Shown: positions 1-6,900 of the stretch, piece by piece
How positions within the stretch are numbered: position 1 is the first letter of the stretch
Layout of the letters: every line of letters begins with the position of its first letter
Assembly: GCA_947479185.1 (NCBI GenBank)
Contig: CANJYY010000117.1
Span: 1 to 7,453, forward strand
Source: Caulobacteraceae bacterium
Lineage (GTDB): Bacteria > Pseudomonadota > Alphaproteobacteria > Caulobacterales > Caulobacteraceae
DNA: 7,453 nt
Reading direction: 5' to 3'
The notes under the pieces: model-generated
Told to the model about the DNA's origin: nothing
The model's database searches: none
What the model saw: only the letters and a program-made list of their open reading frames with translations
Made by a program: the position numbers and the translations under genes

Positions 1-1
1 C

Positions 2-367
2 GCGTTCAAGGGTTGCGCCCTGATCTCCGGCCTGATCGAGCGGCGCATGCCGGGGGCCGAGAAGTCCGGCCGGCAGGTGACCTTCTCGACCGATCTGATC
101 TACGACGTGCTGCGCCGGCATCAGCCCGACCACCTGCTGCTGCGCTGCGCGCGGTCGGACGCCGCGACCAACCTGGTCGAGATCGGCCGGGTCAGCCAGA
201 TGCTGGCGCGGATCCGCGGCCACATCCGCCATGTGAAGCTGGAGCGTGTTTCGCCATTCGCCGTGCCGATGTTCATGGAGCTGGGCCGCGAGCGCGCGCC
301 CGGCGGCGCCAGCGAGATGATGCTGGCCGAGGCGGCCGAAGCGCTGATCGCGGAGGCGATGGGATGA
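2..367 (+). CDS. Ligase-associated Lhr-like DEXH-box helicase, C-terminal fragment
   Basis: This is the last 121 codons of a gene that begins before the window; base 1 belongs to the preceding codon. The helicase core lies outside, so identification rests on the C-terminal tail. That tail includes ISGLIERRMPG, the stretch STDLIYDVLRRHQPDHLLL, and the near-terminal LERVSPFAVPMFMELGRER, which I recognise as typical of the C-terminal region of Lhr-like helicases of the ligase-associated family. These are ATP-dependent 3'-5' DNA helicases thought to act in DNA repair with a DNA ligase, a nuclease and PdeM. The immediate downstream neighbour is pdeM, the classical partner, and this supports the call strongly. 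The TGA stop (365-367) overlaps the pdeM ATG in an ATGA, so the two are probably translationally coupled. The end of this gene also supplies the pdeM ribosome binding site (352-356). No damage is visible in the part seen. Confidence 0.87.
   Translation, partial: AFKGCALISGLIERRMPGAEKSGRQVTFSTDLIYDVLRRHQPDHLLLRCARSDAATNLVEIGRVSQMLARIRGHIRHVKLERVSPFAVPMFMELGRERAPGGASEMMLAEAAEALIAEAMG
352..356 (+). promoter_or_regulatory. Ribosome binding site deciding the pdeM start
   Basis: GGAGG lies 7 bases before the ATG at 364, within the last codons of the helicase gene. It is the best Shine-Dalgarno match near the gene and argues that translation starts before the palindromic element rather than at the GTG at 466 inside it. 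Confidence 0.75.
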
Positions 368-1185
368 GCACCCGCGCTTCCCTGCGTGGTTCGACACGCG
401 CCTTCGGCGCTGCTCACCATGACGTCGACAGTGCACGTCATCCTGAGCAGGGCGCGACAGCGCCCGTGTCGAAGGACGCACGCTACAGCTTCAGCGCCTC
501 GCCCTGCGGCGGGCTGGCGCTCGCGATCAACGGAGAAGGCGCGGTGCTGCGCGCATCCGGCGCGCTGTGGCTGCCGGACCACCGGGCGCTGATCGTCGCC
601 GACCTGCATTTCGAAAAGGGCTCCGCCTATGCCCGGCGCGGCCAGCTGCTGCCGCCCTATGACACGCGCGAGACGCTCGACCGGCTGGAGCGGGAGGTGG
701 CGGCGACCGCGCCGGACCTGCTGGTCTTCCTTGGCGACAGCTTCCACGATGGCGCGGCCGAGGACCGGCTGGACCGGGATGACGCGGGCAGGCTGGCGGC
801 GCTGGCCGACGGCCGGCGGCTGATTTGGGTGGTCGGCAATCACGACGCCGACGGTCCGCGCGCCCTGCCCGGCGAGATCCTCGACGAGATGGACCTGGGC
901 GCCCTGCGGCTGCGCCATGAACCCCAGGCGGGACTGCAGCCGGGAGAGGCCTCCGGCCATCTGCACCCCGCCGCGAAGATCGCCGGGCGCGGCGGACGCG
1001 TGCGGCGGCGCTGTTTCCTGACCGACGGGACGCGGGTGATCCTGCCGGCCTTCGGCGCCTACGCCGGCGGGCTGAACGTGAAGGACGCGGCTTTCGCCGG
1101 GATGTTCGCCGGCCGGCCGCTGGCCGCGGCGCTAGGCGCGGACCGGGTCCATGCCATCGGCTGGATGTCGCTGGTCGGCGACTGA
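364..1185 (+). CDS. pdeM: Ligase-associated DNA damage response metallophosphoesterase PdeM
   Basis: The gene encodes 273 residues with the calcineurin-like metallophosphoesterase motifs in order: ADLHFEKG (Asp80, His82), FLGDSFHD (Asp125, His128), VGNHD (Asn159, His160) and SGHLHP (His199, His201). These residues bind the two metal ions used to hydrolyse phosphodiesters. PdeM proteins occur with Lhr-like helicases and ligases and are assigned to DNA repair; the exact substrate is not clear from sequence. The ATG at 364 is chosen because it overlaps the upstream stop and follows a strong GGAGG (352-356) by 7 bases. The protein is longer than I expect for the family. Residues about 7-39 are encoded by a palindromic repeat (383-480) and look unrelated to the enzyme, whose usual fold begins near SPCGGLALAING (residues 47-57). 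A GTG at 466, inside the repeat, would give a 239-residue protein but has no good ribosome site. The catalytic core looks intact. Confidence 0.92.
   Translation: MSTRASLRGSTRAFGAAHHDVDSARHPEQGATAPVSKDARYSFSASPCGGLALAINGEGAVLRASGALWLPDHRALIVADLHFEKGSAYARRGQLLPPYDTRETLDRLEREVAATAPDLLVFLGDSFHDGAAEDRLDRDDAGRLAALADGRRLIWVVGNHDADGPRALPGEILDEMDLGALRLRHEPQAGLQPGEASGHLHPAAKIAGRGGRVRRRCFLTDGTRVILPAFGAYAGGLNVKDAAFAGMFAGRPLAAALGADRVHAIGWMSLVGD
383..480. repeat. Imperfect 98-bp palindromic element inside pdeM
   Basis: The left arm (383-425) and right arm (435-480) are imperfect reverse complements. Both outer ends read TGCGT then TTCGACACG, and both inner ends carry TGCTCA followed by ATGACGT. The loop is 9 bases (426-434). 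Each arm also holds its own small hairpin: GCGCC-TTC-GGCGC at 398-410 and GGGCGC-GACA-GCGCCC at 450-465. The whole could therefore form a long stem or a cruciform. The composition resembles palindromic repeats scattered between genes in Caulobacter, Phenylobacterium and sphingomonads; that is recalled, not searched. Here it lies within an open reading frame and keeps it open, adding about 33 codons near the pdeM N-terminus. In the mRNA the stem would begin 19 bases after the start codon and might slow translation. Confidence 0.85.
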
Positions 1186-1270
1186 TCCGGGCGTCGCACG
1201 CATCGGCCATTGAACAGATGTCGCGAATGTCTGATCAGAGCATGGCGGCCGCGCCGCGCGAGAGAAACTC

Positions 1271-1735
1271 ATGATCCACCTGATCGCCACCATCAGCCCG
1301 CCCCGCGCGGGGCCATTCATCCTGCGGGGCGCGATCTTCGATCTGGTCGCGGGGCTGGCGGGGTTCGTCGGCCTGTCGCAACTGCTACGCGGCGAGGGAC
1401 AGCTGGTGCTGAACCTGGTGGTGCTGGCGATCGTGCTGTTCGTGCTGAGAAACGCCGTCGCGGACGTGCTGATCTTCATCCAGTCCCGCTCGCGCGGCCG
1501 GCCGGCGCTGTGGGTCGACGGTGATCGCCTGATCTACCTGGCGCCATGGTACGCCTCCCTGCCGGTGAAGGACGTCGACAGCGTCGAACAGAAGCTGCTG
1601 CCCTGGGGCTTCAGCCGGCAGCCCTACGCCGTGATCCGGACGCGGAGCGGCAAACGGATGAATGTCTTCATGCCGATCATCACCGAACGGCTGGACCATC
1701 TGAAGGAACTGCTGGCCGAACAGACCGGCGTCTGA
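1271..1735 (+). CDS. Uncharacterised protein with two N-terminal membrane helices
   Basis: The gene encodes 154 residues that I do not recognise as a named family. Two hydrophobic stretches, at about residues 19-38 and 44-70, form a likely helical hairpin in the inner membrane. A soluble tail of about 80 residues follows, with alternating short hydrophobic segments (LWVDGDRLIYLAPWY, then YAVIRTRSGKRMNVFMP). That pattern resembles the small beta-rich domains, such as PH-like folds, found after a two-helix anchor in other bacterial proteins. This is only a resemblance. The ATG at 1271 is preceded by GAGAG (1260-1264), a fair ribosome site. The 85-base gap after pdeM suggests its own promoter or a loose operon with pdeM. 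It ends 13 bp from the stop of the opposite-strand DUF3429-type gene. Codon use is GC-rich like its neighbours, so I see no sign of recent transfer. Confidence 0.8.
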   Translation: MIHLIATISPPRAGPFILRGAIFDLVAGLAGFVGLSQLLRGEGQLVLNLVVLAIVLFVLRNAVADVLIFIQSRSRGRPALWVDGDRLIYLAPWYASLPVKDVDSVEQKLLPWGFSRQPYAVIRTRSGKRMNVFMPIITERLDHLKELLAEQTGV

Positions 1736-1748
1736 GCGCCGGGCGAGC

Positions 1749-2210
1749 CTACAGGCTCATCGCCTGTTCGAGGGCGAACGCCAGGGCGATGGCGGCGCCG
1801 GCGGTGATCAGGGTGCGATAGCGCGGACGCCAGGCCGGGCCCTCGACATCGCGCACGTCCCTCAGCCAGACCAGCAGGAAGGCCACAAGGAAGCCCGAGA
1901 CTTCCCAGACCGCGTCGAAACGGTGGACCAGGGCCCCGTAGAGCAGGCCGAAGCCGGCGAACGGCGTCAGCAACGGCAGCGACAGGCTCCACCAGCGCGG
2001 CGGGTGGTCGCTGCCCAGTTCCAGGCCCGCGCGGATGCCGCCGAGGTAGGCCAGCATGGCCGCCGACCAGGCCCCCAGCGCCAGCAGGGCGGCCGGCCCG
2101 TAACGGGCGGGGCCATAGCAGTAGACGGCCGAGGCCACATAGAAGGGCGCCAGGCTGATCAGCCCGAGCGTCCATGCCGACGCGGGCACCCGCGCGCTCG
2201 TCTGCCTCAT
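1749..2210 (-). CDS. DUF3429-type multi-pass membrane protein
   Basis: The gene encodes 153 residues, nearly all hydrophobic. About five membrane helices are visible, roughly at 13-32, 39-58, 73-92, 95-112 and 132-150. The segment LAYLGGIRAGLEL and the early SLAPFYVASAVYCYGP resemble the DUF3429 family, whose biochemical function is unknown. The ATG at 2210 is chosen because AGGAG (2220-2224) lies 9 bases before it, inside the last codons of the upstream gene, and only 5 bases separate that gene's stop from this start. An open frame continues much further upstream in this phase but is only an antisense-like shadow within the TIGR02186 gene. It is the last gene of a three-gene cluster after the exporter and the TIGR02186 protein, so it may work with them in the inner membrane. 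That role is inference. Confidence 0.82.
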   Translation of the reverse strand: MRQTSARVPASAWTLGLISLAPFYVASAVYCYGPARYGPAALLALGAWSAAMLAYLGGIRAGLELGSDHPPRWWSLSLPLLTPFAGFGLLYGALVHRFDAVWEVSGFLVAFLLVWLRDVRDVEGPAWRPRYRTLITAGAAIALAFALEQAMSL

Positions 2211-2215
2211 CCCCC

Positions 2216-2983
2216 TCAACTCCTGCGAAACGCCCGCGAGGCCGCCCAGCCGGCGCCCAGGGCAATGAGCGCCGAAACCAGACCATACGACCACGGACGC
2301 TGGTGCGCGAAGAGGTAAAGCGCGCGCTCCAGCCCGACCTTCTCGACCCTGAGCGGCAGGGTGCGGTCGGAGACCGGCTGCCCGTCCTGGAACAGGATCA
2401 CCCGCGCCGTGTACTGACCGATCGGCGCCTGGGCCGGCAGATCGACCCGGGCGAGGAACAGGCCCCGGTCGACGAAGGTCACGCCGTCCGCGTCGGCGCT
2501 GTAAAGACCGGCCGTCTGCTTGAGCCGCACGACCGCGCCGCGCCAGGCGTGGTAGTCGGAGCCGAGGGTGCTGACGACCATGTCGCGCACGCCGTAGCGG
2601 GTCTCGACCCGGCGTTCGGCCGGGGCGGCGATGGCCAGATGGTCGAGGCCCAGGCCCAGCTTCCGCAGCTGGCCGAAGCGGGCGATGTCGCCCAGGGGCC
2701 GCGTCGAGGCGGCGCGGTAGAAGCCGGGCGCGCCCTCGAACACCACCGGACGGCTGTTGAGCCAGAGGCCGGCGACATGAACCTTGCGGGCGATGCGCAC
2801 CGTCTGGGTCGGTCCGCGGACCACCACCACCACGTCGCTCGGGCGGCCGGAGGGGTCGAACACCGCGCCATAGACCGAAATCCGCGCGCCGCGGAAACCG
2901 GAGCTGACCCGGACGTCCGTCTCGGTCAGGGTGGCGGCGACCCGGGCCGGCGGCGCGGGCGGCGGGGCGACGGCGGGCGTCAT
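2216..2983 (-). CDS. TIGR02186 / Alph_Pro_TM family membrane-anchored protein
   Basis: The gene encodes 255 residues matching what I know of an alphaproteobacterial family of unknown function that is often beside TauE/SafE exporters. Typical stretches are FRGARISVYGAVFDPSGRP (30-48), VVVVVRGPTQTVRIARK (51-67), VAGLWLNSRPVVFEGAPGFY (70-89) and the later DLPAQAPIGQYTARVILFQDG (181-201). One membrane helix lies near the C-terminus (about 230-249), followed by a basic tail (FRRS). The body is beta-rich and in the family is expected to be periplasmic. Oddly, the N-terminus is a short Ala/Pro-rich stretch with no hydrophobic core. No other start exists, because an in-frame TGA lies at 3011-3013 with no ATG, GTG or TTG between it and 2983. 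Without a signal peptide, export to the periplasm is doubtful. The start overlaps the exporter stop as ATGA, so the two are probably coupled. Confidence 0.88.
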   Translation of the reverse strand: MTPAVAPPPAPPARVAATLTETDVRVSSGFRGARISVYGAVFDPSGRPSDVVVVVRGPTQTVRIARKVHVAGLWLNSRPVVFEGAPGFYRAASTRPLGDIARFGQLRKLGLGLDHLAIAAPAERRVETRYGVRDMVVSTLGSDYHAWRGAVVRLKQTAGLYSADADGVTFVDRGLFLARVDLPAQAPIGQYTARVILFQDGQPVSDRTLPLRVEKVGLERALYLFAHQRPWSYGLVSALIALGAGWAASRAFRRS

Positions 2984-3900
2984 CCGACCGCCGCCACAAG
3001 CACGAAGGGGTCATCGGGCCGGATGAACAGGCCCAGACCCATGCGCAGCCCGACCAGCAGCACGACCAGGGCCAGCACGGCCCGCAGCTCCTCAGCGCGG
3101 AACCGGGCCGAAGCCCTGGCCCCCAACTGGGCGCCCAGCACCCCGCCGATCAGCAGCAGGGTCGACAGGACGACGTCGACGGTCTGGTTGCGGCCGGCCT
3201 GCAGGATGCTGGTCAGGACCGTGGTGATGACGATCTGGAACAGGCTGGTGCCGACCACGACACTGGCCGGCATGCGCAGCAGGTAGACCATCGCCGGCAC
3301 GAGGATGAAGCCGCCGCCCACGCCCATGATCGCCGACAGAACGCCGACGAACAGGCCGAGCAGGATCGGCGGAATGACGCTGATGTACAGCCGCGAGCGG
3401 GGGAAGCGGATCTTCCACGGCAGGGCGTAGAGCAGGATCGGCCGGCGGTCGCGGCGCGGCGGCGGACTTTCGCCCCGCCGGCGACGCAGGACGGCGCCCA
3501 GCGATTCCCAGAGCATCAGTGCGCCGATGACGCCCAGAAACAGCAGGTAGGACACCGACACGACGAGGTCCGCCTGACCGAGCAGGCGCAGCAGGCGGAA
3601 CACCTCCACGCCGACGAAGGCCCCGACCACGCCGCCGGCGGCCAGCACGCCGCCCATGCGGAAGTCGACCATCCGCCGCCGGCTGTAGGCGGTGACGCTG
3701 GAAAAGGACGAGGCGGCGACATGGTTGGACAGACTGGCCACGGCCACCGCCGGCGGAATGCCCATGAACACCAGCACCGGTGTCATCAGGAAGCCGCCGC
3801 CGATGCCGAACAGGCCGGAGATGAAGCCGACAACCGCCCCCAGCGCGATCAGCAGCGGCGCATTGACCGACATCTCGGCGATGGGAAGGTAGAGGTCCAC
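2980..3900 (-). CDS. Sulfite exporter TauE/SafE family protein
   Basis: The gene encodes 306 residues with about eight membrane helices in two similar halves (roughly 11-35, 48-70, 81-103, 109-131, then 174-198, 213-235, 243-262 and 272-294). Each half carries the family's glycine signature: SGLFGIGGGFLMTP (28-41) and SAIMGVGGGFILVP (189-202). A basic cytoplasmic loop (about 138-170, rich in Arg and Pro) joins the halves. TauE/SafE proteins are inner-membrane exporters of sulfite, sulfoacetate or related anions; the actual substrate here cannot be read from sequence. The GTG at 3900 is preferred over the ATG at 3873 because the residues it adds (DLYLPIAEM) resemble the usual start of alphaproteobacterial homologues, and an AAGGG lies just upstream. 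It lies 65 bases after podJ on the same strand. Its stop overlaps the TIGR02186 start by 4 bases. Confidence 0.93.
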   Translation of the reverse strand: MDLYLPIAEMSVNAPLLIALGAVVGFISGLFGIGGGFLMTPVLVFMGIPPAVAVASLSNHVAASSFSSVTAYSRRRMVDFRMGGVLAAGGVVGAFVGVEVFRLLRLLGQADLVVSVSYLLFLGVIGALMLWESLGAVLRRRRGESPPPRRDRRPILLYALPWKIRFPRSRLYISVIPPILLGLFVGVLSAIMGVGGGFILVPAMVYLLRMPASVVVGTSLFQIVITTVLTSILQAGRNQTVDVVLSTLLLIGGVLGAQLGARASARFRAEELRAVLALVVLLVGLRMGLGLFIRPDDPFVLVAAVG

Positions 3901-3965
3901 GGCCTACCCTTGACCCTCAATCCATCCGGCGAAACCTGAAACCCGCGCGGCGCGACGGCCGGGCA

Positions 3966-6900
3966 TCACCGGGCGTAGGTCGACAGCTTCAGCATGGTGG
4001 TGGAATCCAGCGCGCCGGTCGGCGGCAGGGCCTGGTCGCGCTGGAAGGCGGCGATGGCGCCCTTGAGCCCCTGCGACGGCGCCCCGTCCTGCGGTCCGCG
4101 ATAGTAGCCCAGGGTCGACAGGGCGCGCTGGGCCGAGACGATCTCCGACCGCGCTCCGGCGACGCTGGTCTGGGCCGGCGTGGCGGCCGGCGTGGCGGGA
4201 CCGGCGGCGCGGAAGCCCTGGGCCGAGCGCTCGGCGACGCCGCGCGCCTCGGGCGACAGTTCGCGGGCGACGCGGGTCGCGCTGGCGCGGGCCTCGGTGT
4301 CGCCGGCGCGGGCCGCGATCAGGTACCACTTGTAGGCCTCGGCGCCGTTCTGGCTGACGCCGTAGCCCTCTTCGTAGAGCCGGCCGAGATTGTACTGGCT
4401 GTCGGACAGGCCGAGGTCCGCGGCCTTGCGGAACCACTGGGCCGCCGTCGTTGTGTTCTTCGCTCCGCCCTGGCCCTCGAAATAGTAGAGGCCGAGGTTG
4501 TGCATGGCCTTGCGGTCACCGCCCTGGGCCGCGCGTTCGGTCCAGCGGCGGGCCTCGACCGGATCCTTGCGCAGGCCCGCTTCGCCGTTCTCGTACAGCT
4601 TGGCGAGATAGAACTGGGCCTGGGCGTAGCCCAGGTTGGCGGCGCGCTTGAGCGGGGCCACGCCGGTCAGGTCGCGCGCCTCGATGCGGCGCACGCCGTC
4701 GGCATAGAGCGAGGCAGGGCTTTCGACGGCAGGCGTCGCGGGCGCAGCGGGCGTCGTTCCGGCCCCGGCCAGCGCCGGATCGCCGGCCGTCGCCGGTCCA
4801 ACGCCCTGCGGCGCGATGGCGATGGCCGCCCGCGGCGCGGGCAGCATCGGCGTGGTGTCGGCCTCGGCCGTCCTGATCTCGCCCTTGGCGTCGGCGCGGC
4901 GGATCTGGATCGCTTCGGCGACCCGAACAGCCATCGAGCCTTCGCCCTTGCCGCCGTACAGCATGACGCCGCCGACGCTGAGGAGGCCGACCGTCGCAGC
5001 CCCGGCGGCCAGCACGACCGCTGACTGCAGCGAGGAGCCGGCGCGGCGCTTGGGCTTGCCCGCCGACGATCCGAACAGGCCGCGCTTCTCGGTCGCGGCC
5101 GGGCGGGCCTCCGGCGTATTGGCGAGGCGGGCGGCATTGCGCGCCTGCTCCAGCACTTCCCGGGTCGAGCGCGGCCGGGAGAGGCCCTCGACCTCGAACG
5201 GCGAAATCTCGGGCGGCTCGGGGATCACCGGCGCGTCGGGAATCTCGACGTCCTCGGCGATCGGCGCGAAGCCGTCGGCCGCCGCGTAGTCCTCTTCGGA
5301 GAAGGCCGGCGGGCCGCGCTCGGCCACCGGGAAGGGCTCCGGCTCGGCCAGCGGCGTGGCCGGTTCGGCCTGCGTCAGGGCCTGAGGCGCGAAGGCGTCT
5401 TCCGGGATCGTGCGACCCGGCTCGGGGAAGGGTTCAGCCGCGAACGGATCGCTGAACGGCGCGCGCGGCGCCTCCGGCCGGCGCTGCAGCGGCGTCGGCT
5501 GGGCGATCGCGGCGATCGGCCCCTGGGCGACCTGTTCCGACAGCCGCCGGTGCGAGGCGTTCAGGCTCTGGTCGATCTTCTCGCGCGCCTCGTCCAGCAG
5601 GCGGGCGGTGCGCTCCTCGCTCTGGCGAATGCGCTCGGCCAGATCGGCCGACGACCGTTCCTGGCGCTGGTTGATGCGTTCGGTGACGCGGGCCACCTGT
5701 TCGCCGACCTCGTCGATGGCCAGGGCGCCGCGGCGTTCGGAATTGGCGATCCGCTCGGCCAGCCGTTCTGTGATACGGGCGATCTCGCCGCCGAGCTTTT
5801 CCAGCGCCTGGGCCTGGACGCCGTCGGCGCGGTTGAGCTTCTGTTCGACCACGGTGGCGATGCGCGCCACTTCGCCGCCGATCTGTTCGATCGCATCGGC
5901 GCCATGGTTCTCCACGGTCTGCACCCTGCGGCTCAGACTGTCGGCCATGCTGACCACCTCCCGGCCCATGCGCTCGATGGCCTGGGCCGAGCGGGTCTCC
6001 GCCGTCTGGATGTGCGTGGCCATCTCCGACAGCTTGCGCTCCATCCGGTCGAACCGGCCTTCCGAGGCGGTGCGCAGGCCCTCCGCCAGTTCGGTGCGGG
6101 TCGCTTCCATCTTGCGCGTCAACTCGGCCGCCAGAGTCTGCAGCCGCGCGCCGCCGTCGCCGGCGCCGCCTTCGACGGTCTTGAGGCGACGGTCCAGCGC
6201 GACGAACGAGGCGCCCAGGTCGCGCAGGGCGTCGGTCGTGCGGGTCTCGGCTTCCTCGACGCGGGCCACGACAGCCTCGGCCAGTTCGGCCGGATCGACG
6301 GCCAGCGTAGCCGCGGGCGCGGCCTCGACCGCCGACACACGCGCGTCGATCGCCGCCAGGGTTTCGCGGGTGCGGGCTTCGCCGTCGTAGAGCTGGCCGG
6401 CGACCTTGCCGAGCATGCCCTCGATGGCGCGCAGCGCCTCGGCCGAGCGCGGACCGGTCGATTCCAGCTCCATGCGGCGCAGGCGTTCGCCGACGCCGCC
6501 GTAGCGGGTGTTCAGGTCATCGACCGCACCTTCGAACCGGGCGGCCACGGCCACCTGTTCGCGTTCGGCCGTCTCCAGCCGCGACAGGGCGCCGCGAACG
6601 GACTGGTCGATACCGGTGATGGCGAAGGTCGAGCGCTGCTCGGCAGCCTCGATGCGGGCCGTCAGCCGTTCGATGGCGTCGGCGACGCGGCTGACCTCGT
6701 CAGCGGGATGACCGGCCACCTCGTAGCGGCCGGGACCGCCAGGACGCGGCGACCCGACGATGATCGGCTCGGGCGGCGGCGCGAAGCCCGGGCCCGGCTC
6801 GATGCCGAATTCTTCAACGATTTCCGCCGGGGCGACCGTGTCGCCCTCGACGATCATACGATTGAGCCACTCGCCGAGCGTCATGCCTGAGCGACGCGCG

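Noticed and set aside
13..363. N-terminal extension of the pdeM frame into the helicase gene
   Set aside because: This part is out of phase with the recognisable helicase C-terminus and is Arg/Ala-rich. The GGAGG at 352-356 and the ATGA overlap place the start at 364.
121..966. A 281-codon open frame on the minus strand opposite the helicase/pdeM region
   Set aside because: It is antisense to two recognised genes and shows no domain-like pattern. It is explained by biased codon use.
2211..3014. Upstream extension of the DUF3429-type frame to 421 codons
   Set aside because: The added part runs out of phase through the TIGR02186 gene on the same strand, is rich in Arg, Gly and Pro, and has no domain. 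The ribosome site at 2220-2224 fixes the real start at 2210.
2174..3286. A 370-codon open frame on the plus strand
   Set aside because: It is antisense to three genes with clear family features and has no recognisable domain.
3901..3965. A possible terminator hairpin after podJ
   Set aside because: The CCCG/CGGG pairing around 3943-3964 is only four base pairs with a GC-rich unpaired centre and no proper T-run on the podJ strand.
5550..6890. A 446-codon open frame on the plus strand opposite podJ
   Set aside because: It lies wholly antisense to a recognisable PodJ. It looks like an image of the coiled coil (many His, Ala, Gly and Arg) and matches no family. Long antisense open frames are expected in such GC-rich DNA.
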